Shown here in pieces: positions 33,611 to 42,157 of a DNA stretch of 64,000 nucleotides (position 1 is its first letter; every line of letters begins with the position of its first letter). This stretch comes from CAKZKT01 sp034434235 (GTDB taxonomy: Bacteria > Chloroflexota > Anaerolineae > CG2-30-64-16). The notes beneath the pieces were generated by a model. That model ran no database searches. It was given only the letters and a program-made list of their open reading frames with translations, and was not told the DNA's origin. The DNA is taken from NCBI GenBank assembly GCA_034434235.1, contig DAOTZV010000088.1, positions 35,599-99,598 on the forward strand, given 5' to 3'. A program made the translations under genes and the position numbers.

Positions 33611-34885
33611 ATGGCTGAACTGATCAACATGCCCAAGTTGGGCTTCGACATGCGCGAGGGCAAGCTGGGCGAATGGGTGAAGAAGGAAGGCGAGGCGGTC
33701 GGCCAGGGCGAGATCATCGCGATCATCGAGACCGATAAGGCGAGCGTCGAGGTGCCGGCGTTCCGTTCGGGCGTGCTGCACAAGATCCTGGTGCCGGCCG
33801 GCGAGAGCGTGCCGATCGGCACGCCGATCGCGGTGATCGGCGAGGCCGGAGAGCAGGTGGATCTGGCCGCGCTCGGCGTGACGCCGACGGCCGCGCCGGC
33901 CGCCGCGCCGACGCCGGCGCCGGTCGAAGCCCGGCCCGCGGCCGCAGTGCCGGCCGAAGAAGCCGCGCCGCCGGCCGAAGGGGGCCGGCTGGCGGCCTCG
34001 CCGGTGGCGCTGCGCATGGCCGGCGAACTCGGCATTGACCTGCGCAAGGTGAAGGGGAGCGGCCCCGGCGGCCGGATCATCAAGCGCGACATCGAGGCTT
34101 ACCTGGCCGCGCAGGATCAGGCCGCGCGGGCCGCCAAGGCCGCGGCGCCGGCTCCCGTCACCCCGCCGATGGCCATCCCCTCCTACGAGCCGACCCCGGG
34201 CGGCTATCGGGCCGTGCCCCTTACCGGCATGCGGCAGACCATCGGCCGGCGCATGGTGGAGAGCAAGACCACCATGCCGCACTTCTACGTCACGGTAGAT
34301 GTGGACATGGCCGCGGCGATGGCGTTGCGCAGCCAGCTCAACGCGCTGTTGCCGGAGGAGCGGAAGATCTCGGTCAACGACTTCGTCATCAAGGCCGCGG
34401 CGCTTGCCCTGCGCCGGTTCCCCAACCTCAACGCAACGTTCGCCGGCGACGAGATCCGCATCCACGACCAGGTGAACATCGGGATCGCGGTGGCGCGCGA
34501 GGCGGGCCTGGTCGTCACGGTCGTGCGCGATTGCGACACGAAGCCGCTGGCACAGATCGCCGCGGAGGCGCGCGAGCTGGTGGCGCGGGCGCGCGAGGGC
34601 CGCATGAAGCCGGACGACATGGTGGGGGGCACCTTCACCATCTCCAACCTGGGGATGTTCGACGTGGACAACTTCATCGCCATCATCGGGCCGGGACAGG
34701 CCGCGATCCTGGCGATCAGCTCGGTGAAACAGGTGCCGGTGGTGAAGGATGGCCAGCTCGCGGTGGGCACCCGCATGAAGGCGACCATCTCGGCCGATCA
34801 CCGCGTGACGGACGGCGCGGAGGCCGCGCGCTTCATGCAGGCGTTCAAGGCCGCGCTGGAGCAGCCGCTGCAGTTGCTGCTGTAG
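33611..34885 (+). CDS. pdhC: Dihydrolipoamide acetyltransferase (E2)
   Basis: A 424-residue E2. The lipoyl domain (about 1-78) has its lipoylated K43 in IETDKASVEV. An Ala/Pro linker (about 90-130) follows, then a peripheral subunit-binding domain (about 133-172: ASPVALRMAGELGIDL, GRIIKRDIEAYLAA). The catalytic domain (about 195-424) has DHRVTDG with H397 and D401. One lipoyl domain only. No E3 lipoamide dehydrogenase gene is nearby; it must be encoded elsewhere. The unit ends at a strong hairpin. Confidence 0.95.
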   Translation: MAELINMPKLGFDMREGKLGEWVKKEGEAVGQGEIIAIIETDKASVEVPAFRSGVLHKILVPAGESVPIGTPIAVIGEAGEQVDLAALGVTPTAAPAAAPTPAPVEARPAAAVPAEEAAPPAEGGRLAASPVALRMAGELGIDLRKVKGSGPGGRIIKRDIEAYLAAQDQAARAAKAAAPAPVTPPMAIPSYEPTPGGYRAVPLTGMRQTIGRRMVESKTTMPHFYVTVDVDMAAAMALRSQLNALLPEERKISVNDFVIKAAALALRRFPNLNATFAGDEIRIHDQVNIGIAVAREAGLVVTVVRDCDTKPLAQIAAEARELVARAREGRMKPDDMVGGTFTISNLGMFDVDNFIAIIGPGQAAILAISSVKQVPVVKDGQLAVGTRMKATISADHRVTDGAEAARFMQAFKAALEQPLQLLL

Positions 34886-34910
34886 GGGCGCACAGCGCGC
34901 TTTGGAGTGC

Positions 34911-34956
34911 GGGGACACGTCCTCTCTTTTGGCTTACGGGGACGTGTCCCCGCTTT
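34911..34956 (+). terminator. Terminator after the pdh operon
   Basis: GGGGACACGTCC (34911-34922) pairs with GGACGTGTCCCC (34940-34951), followed by GCTTTT. This is a plausible intrinsic terminator for pdhABC, with a 17-nt loop. Confidence 0.65.
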
Positions 34957-35008
34957 TGGCTTGACTTGAAACGAAAGCGGCGCCGGAGCGCCGCAATCCA
35001 GGGCTGCG

Positions 35009-36016
35009 CTAGCGCGCCAGGGCCCCGCGATAGGTAAACCCCTGTTTCTCCTCGCTGCGATCGGTGGCCGGCGGCGGCTCGGGCGAAAGCGCGGAGATCT
35101 CCGCGCGCAGCTCCGGCGTCATGACCAGCTCCGCGGCCTTGAGCGACGGCTCCAGTTGCTCCAGATTGCGCGCGCCGATGATCGGCGCGGTGACGGCCGG
35201 ATGCGACATGACCCAGGCCACGGCCAGGGTCGCGGGATGATGGCCGTGGGCCGCCGCGTAGGCCGTGAGCCGCTCGGCCACCTCGTAGTTAACCGGATCG
35301 CCGTAGCGCGCCTGGTACATCTTGTTGGTCGTCAGCCGGCCGGCTTCGGGCCGACGCTCCACCCCGTATTTGCCCGATAGCAGGCCGCCGCCCAACGGAC
35401 TGTAGGTGATGACCCCCAACTGCTCGGACTGCGCCAGCGGCAGGATCTCCACTTCGGCCTGGCGCTTGACCAGGTTGTACATCGGCTGGATGCATTCGAA
35501 GCGCACGATGTTGCGCAACGCGGAGATGCCCAGCGACTTGGCGATCTGCCACGCGGCCCAGTTGCTCACCCCCGCGTAGAGGATCTTGCCCTGATGCACC
35601 AGGTCGTCGAGCGCGCGCAGCGTCTCGTCCATCGGCGTCTTCGGATCCTGGCCGTGGATGAAGTAGAGGTCAATCCACTCGGTCCTCAAGCGCCGCAGGC
35701 TTCCCTCTACCTGGCGCATGATGTGCCGCCGCGAGGCCCCGCGGCCGTTGACATCGGGGGTCATCGGGAAGCTGACCTTGGAGGTGATGATCACCTCTTC
35801 GCGACATCCCGCCTCGGCGATCAACTGGCCGAGGATCTCTTCGGAGCGTCCCTTGTTGTAGACGTTGGCGCAGTCGAAGAAATTGATGCCGGCCTCCCGG
35901 CAGCGGTTGAACATCGCCGCGGCGGTCGCCTCATCGGCATCGCCGCCGAACGACATCGTGCCGAAGCACAGGCTGGAAACCTGCACGCCCGTGCGGCCCA
36001 AGGTGCGATATTCCAT
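35009..36016 (-). CDS. Aldo/keto reductase
   Basis: A 335-residue NADPH-dependent (beta/alpha)8 oxidoreductase. It starts MEYRTLGRTGVQVSSLCFGTMSFGG and has NFFDCANVYNKGRSEEILG (catalytic Asp, Tyr), then a Lys in VIITSKVSF and His in LYFIHGQDP. The cofactor end has APIIGARNLEQLEPSLKAAE. The ATG at 36016 follows GGAGG; the open frame continues 43 codons upstream into repeat DNA. The substrate is not predictable. Confidence 0.94.
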   Translation of the reverse strand: MEYRTLGRTGVQVSSLCFGTMSFGGDADEATAAAMFNRCREAGINFFDCANVYNKGRSEEILGQLIAEAGCREEVIITSKVSFPMTPDVNGRGASRRHIMRQVEGSLRRLRTEWIDLYFIHGQDPKTPMDETLRALDDLVHQGKILYAGVSNWAAWQIAKSLGISALRNIVRFECIQPMYNLVKRQAEVEILPLAQSEQLGVITYSPLGGGLLSGKYGVERRPEAGRLTTNKMYQARYGDPVNYEVAERLTAYAAAHGHHPATLAVAWVMSHPAVTAPIIGARNLEQLEPSLKAAELVMTPELRAEISALSPEPPPATDRSEEKQGFTYRGALAR

Positions 36017-36045
36017 GTTGTTGCCTCCGGATAGGTTGTAAGCAA

Positions 36046-36178
36046 GGGGGCCATCCACGAATGAGGCACGAATGCCCGAATGACGATGGGGCCATTCGCG
36101 CCATTCGCGAATGGTGCACGAATGCACGAGGCGCAACGACGCCATTCGTGTATTCGTGAGTTCATTCGTGGACGGCCC
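36046..36178. repeat. CACGAATG repeat element with inverted ends
   Basis: The ends GGCCATCCACGAATGA (near 36049) and TCATTCGTGGACGGCC (near 36162) are inverted copies with one mismatch. The interior is a series of ATTCGTG, ATTCGCG and CACGAATG motifs in both orientations. It is about 130 bp long and fills the gap between the aldo/keto reductase gene and the cold-shock gene. No gene is seen in it. Confidence 0.75.
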
Positions 36179-36180
36179 GC

Positions 36181-36510
36181 CTACGTCAGCACGATCACCT
36201 GTTCGGCCTGGGCGCCCCGCGGGGTGTGCGAGGTGGCGAACTCGACCAGTTGCCCGGCGCGCAACGTGGGCGTGTCGGCGCTCAGGCCCGTCTTGTGGAC
36301 GAAGATCTCATCGCCGTTGACCGCGGTGATGAAGCCGTAGCCCTTGCTGCGGCTGAACCATTTGACGAGCCCGCGCTGACGGCCCGGCGGCGGCGCCAAC
36401 CGGCGGCAGGCGGGACAGCGCGTCGGCCGTTCCGGATCGGCCTGTTCCGCCGCCGTCCAGACGAACTGAATGCCGCACTCGGCGCAATGCAACAACAAAT
36501 CGGCCGCCAC
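36181..36510 (-). CDS. Zinc-ribbon/cold-shock domain protein
   Basis: A 109-residue protein. A zinc-ribbon (about 8-38: HCAECG...RCPAC) comes first, then a cold-shock domain (about 45-109) with RNP1 KGYGFI and RNP2 EIFVHK. CSD proteins bind single-stranded RNA/DNA and melt mRNA structure; classic ones are about 70 aa with no ribbon. I start at GTG 36510, which follows GGAGAGG at good spacing. A TTG 13 codons upstream would overlap the tRNA promoter -35. It is divergent from tRNA-Cys. Confidence 0.88.
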   Translation of the reverse strand: MAADLLLHCAECGIQFVWTAAEQADPERPTRCPACRRLAPPPGRQRGLVKWFSRSKGYGFITAVNGDEIFVHKTGLSADTPTLRAGQLVEFATSHTPRGAQAEQVIVLT

Positions 36511-36542
36511 GCAATCCTCTCCAAAACCGGCCCCGTCCTGGT

Positions 36543-36571
36543 TTGACAAGACAGGCCAGTTACGCTAGAAT
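36543..36571 (+). promoter_or_regulatory. Promoter of tRNA-Cys
   Basis: TTGACA (36543-36548), a 17-bp spacer and TAGAAT (36566-36571). It ends 12 bp before the mature tRNA 5' end, as expected for a short-leader tRNA transcript. Confidence 0.8.
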
Positions 36572-36583
36572 GTCTTTCGTCGG

Positions 36584-36657
<74 letters not shown>

Positions 36658-36700
36658 GATCACAAACGCCCGGCACGAGATCGGCCGGGCGTTTGCGCGC

Positions 36701-36901
36701 CTAGCCCCCGCTGATCATATGGATCGCCTGCACGTCGGCGCCGTCGGGCACCTCGGTCGTGGCAAAGTCGCGGCGCAGCACCGGCCGGCCGTTCACCTTC
36801 ACCGCGATCATGCGGAAGCTGAACTTGAGCGCATCGAGCACGTCCTGGACGGTCATGCCCGGCCGCCACTCGACTTCATACTGGCCATTGACGCGGATCA
36901 T
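36701..36901 (-). CDS. ThiS/MoaD-like sulfur carrier coupled to AOR
   Basis: A 66-residue ubiquitin-like protein ending in the diagnostic GG (MISGG) that is adenylated and thiocarboxylated in this family. It has GMTVQDVLDALKFSFRMIAVKVNG and VPDGADVQAIHM. Its ATG overlaps the AOR stop codon (ATGA), so the two are translationally coupled. MoaD/ThiS-like proteins next to AOR genes are thought to serve the pterin dithiolene cofactor of the oxidoreductase. It could alternatively serve thiamine synthesis, but no thi genes are nearby. Confidence 0.88.
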   Translation of the reverse strand: MIRVNGQYEVEWRPGMTVQDVLDALKFSFRMIAVKVNGRPVLRRDFATTEVPDGADVQAIHMISGG

Positions 36902-39063
36902 AAATGGGCTTTCACGACCTCCACCACCTCGGGAAAGTCTATCTCCAGCCGACGCAACGTCTCCAGCGTGGGCACGCCGTTCCGCGTCCAACCGCGGCGC
37001 GCATAAACCGCATCCAACAGGCTTTCGTACTGCGCCTCGCGGTATTTGCGCAGCGCCGCCATCTTCTCCTGCGTGGTCATGCCGGTCGGATCAATGCCGA
37101 CCTTCTCGCGCAACTGCTTGTCGTAGCGTTCGGCGCGGCTTTCGTACTCTTCCACGGTGACCGGCCCGGCCGAGCGGTAGGGGATGGCGTCGTGCTGGCG
37201 CAGGCCGCTGCCCATGCGCAGGTTGAAGACGCGCTGGAAATTGTAGACCCGCTCCGACATCAGGATCAGGTCTTCTTTGGTTACTTCCTGGCCGGTGATG
37301 CCCGAGAAGAGCGCCACGTAGTTCTCCACGTGCTCCGGCACTTTCGCCGGCTCGTCGGTGAGCGCGTTGTCGGCCGGCTCGATGTCGTTCCAGGGCAGCT
37401 TGCAGAGGCCGTTCAACCCGAACCAGGTGCGCCACATCGGGAAGTAGTGCAGCGCCTCGGCCTTGTCCTCGAAGGTCGGGATCTGGTTGTTCACCATGTC
37501 CATGAAGATGAGCCACGCCTCGTCGTGTTGCGCGCCCTTGTTCGTCATGCCGTAGCCGCCCTGTTGCGCCAGGCTCTCCTTGGTGACATACTCGGAGTAC
37601 TCCATCCCTTTGTTCTCCATGCCGATGTCGTTCAGGAAGGCCCGGTCGGCGCCGAAGTGCTCGACGAAGTAATCCTTCATGGCGCGCACGCCCATGCCCG
37701 CGATCAGGCCGAAGCCGCGGCCCTCGGCCATCTGATGCAGTAGCTCCAGCGCGGCGTCCGCGTTGCCGAAGCGCAGATCCAGGCCGCCGGTCTTCTCGCG
37801 ATCCAGGATGCCCGCCTCGTAGCACTCCATGATGAACGCGGTCAGGGTGGCGAAGGAGATCGTGTCCAGGCCATAGGTGTCGCAATAGAAGTTCAGCTCA
37901 ATGATATCGGCCGGGTTGAAGATGCCCAGGTTCGAGCCGCAACCGGCCACCGTCTCATATTCCGGGCCGTCCACCGTGACGCATTGGCCGGCATATGGCC
38001 CGGTGCGCAGCACGAAGCGATCCACCCCCTTCGAACAGGCCATGGTGCAGCCGTAGAAGCAGGCGTCGGGGTGGGTTTGCGTGAAGAGCTTCTCCCAGAC
38101 CCGAGAGCTGATCTTCTCGACCTCGGGGTGCGAGCCGTACTTGAAATTGTGCACCGGCAACAGGTCGTAGTCGTTCATGATCTCGACCAGGTGCGCGGTG
38201 CCCACACGGCGCATCCGGTTCTGCTGATCGTCCAGCTCCACGATCTCCTTGTTGATGCGCTGGCCGACCCGGCGGATGCGCTGTATGTCGGCCGGATCGT
38301 TGGAATCGGCCTTCATGCCGGTGTAGCGCACCACGACGGCCTTGATCTTCTTGTCGCGGAATACGGTGCCGATCCCCCCGCGGCCGGCCTGTTTGACGCG
38401 CGCCTTGCCGCGCTTGGGGTCGTACCAGCTCACGTTCAGGCAACCGATGCGGGTATGTTCGCTCCCCACGCCGGTCGAAATCACCGAGACGTTGCGCCGA
38501 TCGGCCTCGTCCTTCGCATACATGGCCGTCAACTGATCGGACAGCGGCCAGGTGTTGATCGGCTCCAGGGGCGCTTCTTCGATCGTGACCCGGCCGGCGT
38601 CGCCGTCAATGAAGATGATCACGTCGCGATCGGCCTTGCCCTGGATCTCCAGGGCGTCCCAGCCGGCGAACTTGAGGAGCGGCCCGAAGTAGCCGCCCAC
38701 GTTGGAGTCCACGACGATCTGGGTGAGGGGCGAGATGGTGACGACGAGCGATTTGCCGGTGCCCGGATAGAGGATCGCGCCGCCGAGCGGGCCGCACGCG
38801 ATCACGATTTCGTTCTCGGGGTCGTTCCACTTCGTCTGCGGGGTCACGGCGTGCCATAGCCGCCAGAGGCCGAAGCCCTTGCCGCCGACAAAGATGCGTT
38901 TCATCTCGGCCGTGACCGGCCGCGACTCGATGTGCCCTGTGTCCACATTGACGTACAGGGTCTGGTTTGCATAACCGCGGTGGACCTTCGGCACGGTGTA
39001 ATTGAACTCGGCCAACACGCGGTGCGCTGCTTTCATCTCCTGGATGGCTTCCGGGGTCAACAT
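36898..39063 (-). CDS. Aldehyde:ferredoxin oxidoreductase family protein, full length
   Basis: A 721-residue tungsten/molybdenum bis-pterin oxidoreductase, longer than archaeal AOR (about 605). The N-terminal domain has GGKGFGLWRLWHAVTP and CGPLGGAILYPGTGKSLVVTISPLT, then NVGGYFGPLLKFAGWDALEIQG. GRGGIGTVFRDKKIKAVVVR is the AOR signature. The cluster cysteines lie in CFYGCTMACSKG with a fourth in LNGLCKLPW. About 90 extra C-terminal residues (after 630) are charged and helical. The start at 39063 follows AGGAGG. It is coupled to the MoaD/ThiS gene. Confidence 0.94.
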   Translation of the reverse strand: MLTPEAIQEMKAAHRVLAEFNYTVPKVHRGYANQTLYVNVDTGHIESRPVTAEMKRIFVGGKGFGLWRLWHAVTPQTKWNDPENEIVIACGPLGGAILYPGTGKSLVVTISPLTQIVVDSNVGGYFGPLLKFAGWDALEIQGKADRDVIIFIDGDAGRVTIEEAPLEPINTWPLSDQLTAMYAKDEADRRNVSVISTGVGSEHTRIGCLNVSWYDPKRGKARVKQAGRGGIGTVFRDKKIKAVVVRYTGMKADSNDPADIQRIRRVGQRINKEIVELDDQQNRMRRVGTAHLVEIMNDYDLLPVHNFKYGSHPEVEKISSRVWEKLFTQTHPDACFYGCTMACSKGVDRFVLRTGPYAGQCVTVDGPEYETVAGCGSNLGIFNPADIIELNFYCDTYGLDTISFATLTAFIMECYEAGILDREKTGGLDLRFGNADAALELLHQMAEGRGFGLIAGMGVRAMKDYFVEHFGADRAFLNDIGMENKGMEYSEYVTKESLAQQGGYGMTNKGAQHDEAWLIFMDMVNNQIPTFEDKAEALHYFPMWRTWFGLNGLCKLPWNDIEPADNALTDEPAKVPEHVENYVALFSGITGQEVTKEDLILMSERVYNFQRVFNLRMGSGLRQHDAIPYRSAGPVTVEEYESRAERYDKQLREKVGIDPTGMTTQEKMAALRKYREAQYESLLDAVYARRGWTRNGVPTLETLRRLEIDFPEVVEVVKAHL

Positions 39064-39115
39064 CGACACCTCCTGGTCAGATTCGCTGAGGATAACTGGC
39101 ATTTTACGTATGGAT

Positions 39116-39124
39116 ATTATACCA
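39116..39124 (-). promoter_or_regulatory. Extended -10 promoter of the AOR-carrier operon
   Basis: Read on the minus strand, TGGTATAAT gives TG-n plus a consensus TATAAT, about 53 bp before the AOR start. The rest of the 39064-39367 gap contains AT-rich CTAATATATAAG near 39255, a possible promoter for the dioxygenase gene on the plus strand, and nothing else I recognise. Confidence 0.6.
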
Positions 39125-39367
39125 GCGATCGGCGATTTTTGACCATGACCGGCATCATGGCCCTGCGAGGGCGGCGGTCCGGCGGCTGTCGTCACTGGCC
39201 CGGCGCGGATTCACGACCGGTAATCTACCGTACTTTCGCCGCACATACATCGTGCTAATATATAAGCGCGACATGATCTGCATCAAAGCGACACATCACG
39301 CAGGGCCAGCCGGTCGCCGAGCCAGCCGCAAGCATGGATCGCTGAAAATGGAGGAGCCGAAAAAACG

Positions 39368-40156
39368 ATGTTATCGCCTGAGCAAATCGCTTTCTATCAC
39401 GAGCACGGCTATCTGCGGATCCCGCAGATGTTCACGCCCGAGGAGACGGATGCCCTTTCCGACGCGCTGGATCAACTGGTGCGCGAGTGGGCCATGACCA
39501 GTCCCGGTTGGACCGGCCCGTGGCGCAGGGCTTACATGGACGAGGCAACCGAAAAGAAGGCCAAACTGACGACCATGCACGACCTGCAATTCTACTCTGA
39601 GGCATGGTTGCGCGCCGTGACCCATCCCCGCCTGGTGGAGGCCGTGAGCGACATCCTCGGCCCGAACGTGGAGCTACATCACTCGACCCTGCACATCAAG
39701 CCGCCCGAGTCGGGCCATCCGTTCCCGATGCACCAGGATTGGCCCTTCTACCCGCACGAGACCGACGCGTACGTGGATGTGCTCGTGCACCTGGATGACA
39801 CCCATCATGCCAACGGCGAGATCCGCTTCCTGGACGGCTCGCACAAGCTGGGGCCGATCGAACACATCACCATGACTCCCGAAGGCCCCTGCTCGCCTCA
39901 TCTGCCCACCGATCAATACAGGTTGGCCGACACGGTTCCCGTGCCGGCCAAACGGGGGGACGTCGTCTTCTTCAACATCAACACGATCCACGGGTCGTAC
40001 ATCAATACGACCGACAAGCCCCGGCGTCTGGTGCGCGTCGGCTATCGCGACCCGCAGAATCGCCAGACGGGCGGGCAGAGCTTCGGCCGTCCCGGGCTGA
40101 TGGTGCGCGGCTATCGCGCCCGTCGGGATGGCCAGCCGCTCTTCAAGCTCGACTGA
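39368..40156 (+). CDS. Phytanoyl-CoA dioxygenase (PhyH) family protein
   Basis: A 262-residue Fe(II)/2-oxoglutarate dioxygenase. It begins LSPEQIAFYHEHGYLRIPQMFTPEE as PhyH proteins do. The metal site has the HxD motif in PMHQDWPFYPH and the distal His in NTIHGSYINTT, followed by the 2-oxoglutarate-binding Arg in RRLVRVGYRD. The substrate is unknown; the family hydroxylates many small molecules. It is alone on its strand, divergent from the AOR operon. Confidence 0.9.
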   Translation: MLSPEQIAFYHEHGYLRIPQMFTPEETDALSDALDQLVREWAMTSPGWTGPWRRAYMDEATEKKAKLTTMHDLQFYSEAWLRAVTHPRLVEAVSDILGPNVELHHSTLHIKPPESGHPFPMHQDWPFYPHETDAYVDVLVHLDDTHHANGEIRFLDGSHKLGPIEHITMTPEGPCSPHLPTDQYRLADTVPVPAKRGDVVFFNINTIHGSYINTTDKPRRLVRVGYRDPQNRQTGGQSFGRPGLMVRGYRARRDGQPLFKLD

Positions 40157-40171
40157 ATTGCGGCCAGGTAT

Positions 40172-41197
40172 TTACACGACTTCGATGTTCTCCAGCCCGC
40201 CATAGGCCGCCCACCACGGCGCGGCCCCGCGCGCCAGCAGCGCGTTGATCGCCGCGATGTTCGCGACCCCGCGGTCGGCGAGCCAGGCGCGCAAGGCGTC
40301 GTCGCCGTGGCGGGCATAGATCGGCACGCCGTCCTGCCAGGTGGCGCGGCCGCACAAGACGCCCGCGAAGGCCGTCCCCGCTTCGATCGCCAGCTCCAGC
40401 GTCTCGCGGAACACCGCATCGCTGACGCCCGCGCTCAGATAGATGAACGGCTTGCCCGCCGCGTCGGCGGCCGCGCGAAAGTGCGCCAACGCTTCGCGGC
40501 GGGAGTAGACGGCGGTCCCGCCGAACGCGGCCGTGCCGGCGACGAATTTCATGTTGACCGGAACCTCGACCTTCAAGACATCTACCCCGTAGCGCGGCCG
40601 GGAGAATTCGGCCATGGAACGGGCCACCTTGTCCGGCTTCAACCTGGCGAATTCGGGCCCCTTCTCGTCCAGGCCATCCTGATAGCAGACGATCTCCAGG
40701 AAGAAGGGCCGATCCACCGCCGCGCACTCCGCGCCGACCCGCTCGATGAACGCCTGTTTGACGGTGTTGATCGCCGCCGCGTCGTCGGGGTCGTAATGCA
40801 CCAGCAGCTTGATAGCATCGGCGCCGGCCTCGGCCAATCGCCGCACGCTCCACTCGGGGAGCAGGTCGGGCAGGCGGCCGCGCGTCGTGGTGTCGTAGCC
40901 GCTCTTTTCATATGCCAGCAAGAGACCGGTGCCCGGCGCCTTTGTCTTCGCCGCCCCCAGGCCGTATTCCGGGTCGAGCAGGATGGCGCTGGCGTGCGGG
41001 CTGAGCACTTCCGTCACCGCGGTCTTGAAGCGCGCCAGGTCCTCATCGGTGGGCGTAGCGCCGGCGGGCATGGCCGCGGCGAGCATCTTCTGCAACGAGC
41101 CGCGCTGATCCATCGCCAGCGCGGCGATCACCCCGCGCGCATCGGCGCAGGCGTTGATGCCGGCGAACTTGCCGGCCGTCATGCGGATTTTGGTCAT
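40172..41197 (-). CDS. Tagatose 1,6-diphosphate aldolase-like (LacD type)
   Basis: A 341-residue class I aldolase of the LacD family. It has IAALAMDQRGSLQKML, AILLDPEYGLGAA, EAGADAIKLLVHYDPDD and the Schiff-base lysine region GVDVLKVEVPVN, followed by PFIYLSAGVSD. LacD cleaves tagatose 1,6-bisphosphate to glyceraldehyde 3-phosphate and DHAP; relatives accept other ketose bisphosphates. It lies 39 bp downstream of the isomerase-like gene on the same strand, so the two probably act in one sugar pathway. No matching kinase is visible. Confidence 0.87.
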   Translation of the reverse strand: MTKIRMTAGKFAGINACADARGVIAALAMDQRGSLQKMLAAAMPAGATPTDEDLARFKTAVTEVLSPHASAILLDPEYGLGAAKTKAPGTGLLLAYEKSGYDTTTRGRLPDLLPEWSVRRLAEAGADAIKLLVHYDPDDAAAINTVKQAFIERVGAECAAVDRPFFLEIVCYQDGLDEKGPEFARLKPDKVARSMAEFSRPRYGVDVLKVEVPVNMKFVAGTAAFGGTAVYSRREALAHFRAAADAAGKPFIYLSAGVSDAVFRETLELAIEAGTAFAGVLCGRATWQDGVPIYARHGDDALRAWLADRGVANIAAINALLARGAAPWWAAYGGLENIEVV

Positions 41198-41236
41198 GGG
41201 TCACCCTTTCTGTGAATGGCGAAGATCCACTTCGCG

Positions 41237-42121
41237 TTACGAGATCAACGGCGAAATAGAGTGCAGTACGGCGTCGCGCGAGGCCAACGCCTCTTCGACG
41301 GTCAGCTCGAAGATGATCGGGCCGTTCCAGCCGGCCGCGGCCAGGCGGCGGAACAGCTCCGCCACATCCAGAGCGCCCCGGCCCAACGGCCGGTGATCCT
41401 GGCCGTAGGCGATCGGCGTGCCGGGGACCCACTGCGGCGAATCGTGCAGGTGGATCTCGGCCAACCTGGGCAAGACGCGCTCGAGCACGCCGAACAGGTC
41501 GGAACGCCCCGGAAAGCCCGAAAGGACATGGCCGGTATCCAGACAGATGGAGAGGTCGAGCTCTTCGGCCAACTCCATCGTCAGGTCGAACGGGAACTCG
41601 ATGGTCTCGATCGCCAGCCGACGGCTGGGGAGGCCCGTTTCGGCCAGGATCTGCCGGAGGCTGGCGCGCGCGCCGGCCTGGAAGCCGGCCAGGAGCACGG
41701 CCTTGGCGGCCGGCGGCAGCCGCATCTGATAGAACTCCGCGGCCAGGGCGCCGGTCGCATGGAGCACGTACACCTCCGGATCGAGCGGCCGGGTGGCCCG
41801 GATGATATCCGTCACGGCCTGCACCGAGCCCAGGCGCACCGGCGCCAGCGGCGTGGACGGCTCGACCGACCAGAGAGGCAGGTGCACGGTGTAGGTCACG
41901 CCGATCTCCTGTTTGAGCGCCGCCAGGCCCGCCACCGTGGCCGCGGCAAACGCATGGGGGATGAAGAGCGAAAGGTCGCCGCCCAGCTCGATGGGATTGA
42001 AGCCGTGCGCATGAAGCTGGCGGATCAGCCCGCAATGATCGAAGCTGGCCGCGTGGGCCTGTAGATCCACCCCGCGCGGGAGCAGCGCGCCGATTTGCAT
42101 CGCCATGATGCCAAGACGCAT
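41237..42121 (-). CDS. Sugar phosphate isomerase/epimerase, TIM-barrel
   Basis: A 294-residue AP_endonuc_2/xylose isomerase-like barrel. It starts MRLGIMAMQIGALLPRGVDLQ and carries RRLAIETIEFPFDLTMELAEEL, LSICLDTGHVLSGFPGR and LAEIHLHDSPQW. The Glu, Asp, His and His of these segments fit the metal site. It may interconvert ketoses or inosose-type substrates. It is probably cotranscribed with the aldolase downstream and lies 36 bp after recJ on the same strand. Confidence 0.85.
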   Translation of the reverse strand: MRLGIMAMQIGALLPRGVDLQAHAASFDHCGLIRQLHAHGFNPIELGGDLSLFIPHAFAAATVAGLAALKQEIGVTYTVHLPLWSVEPSTPLAPVRLGSVQAVTDIIRATRPLDPEVYVLHATGALAAEFYQMRLPPAAKAVLLAGFQAGARASLRQILAETGLPSRRLAIETIEFPFDLTMELAEELDLSICLDTGHVLSGFPGRSDLFGVLERVLPRLAEIHLHDSPQWVPGTPIAYGQDHRPLGRGALDVAELFRRLAAAGWNGPIIFELTVEEALASRDAVLHSISPLIS

Positions 42122-42157
42122 GGAAGAACCTCCTGAATCGGAATCACAACGGATAGA

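Noticed and set aside
36511..36549. TTG start at 36549 for the cold-shock protein
   Set aside because: It lacks a ribosome site and would place the start in the -35 of the tRNA-Cys promoter; GTG 36510 follows GGAGAGG.
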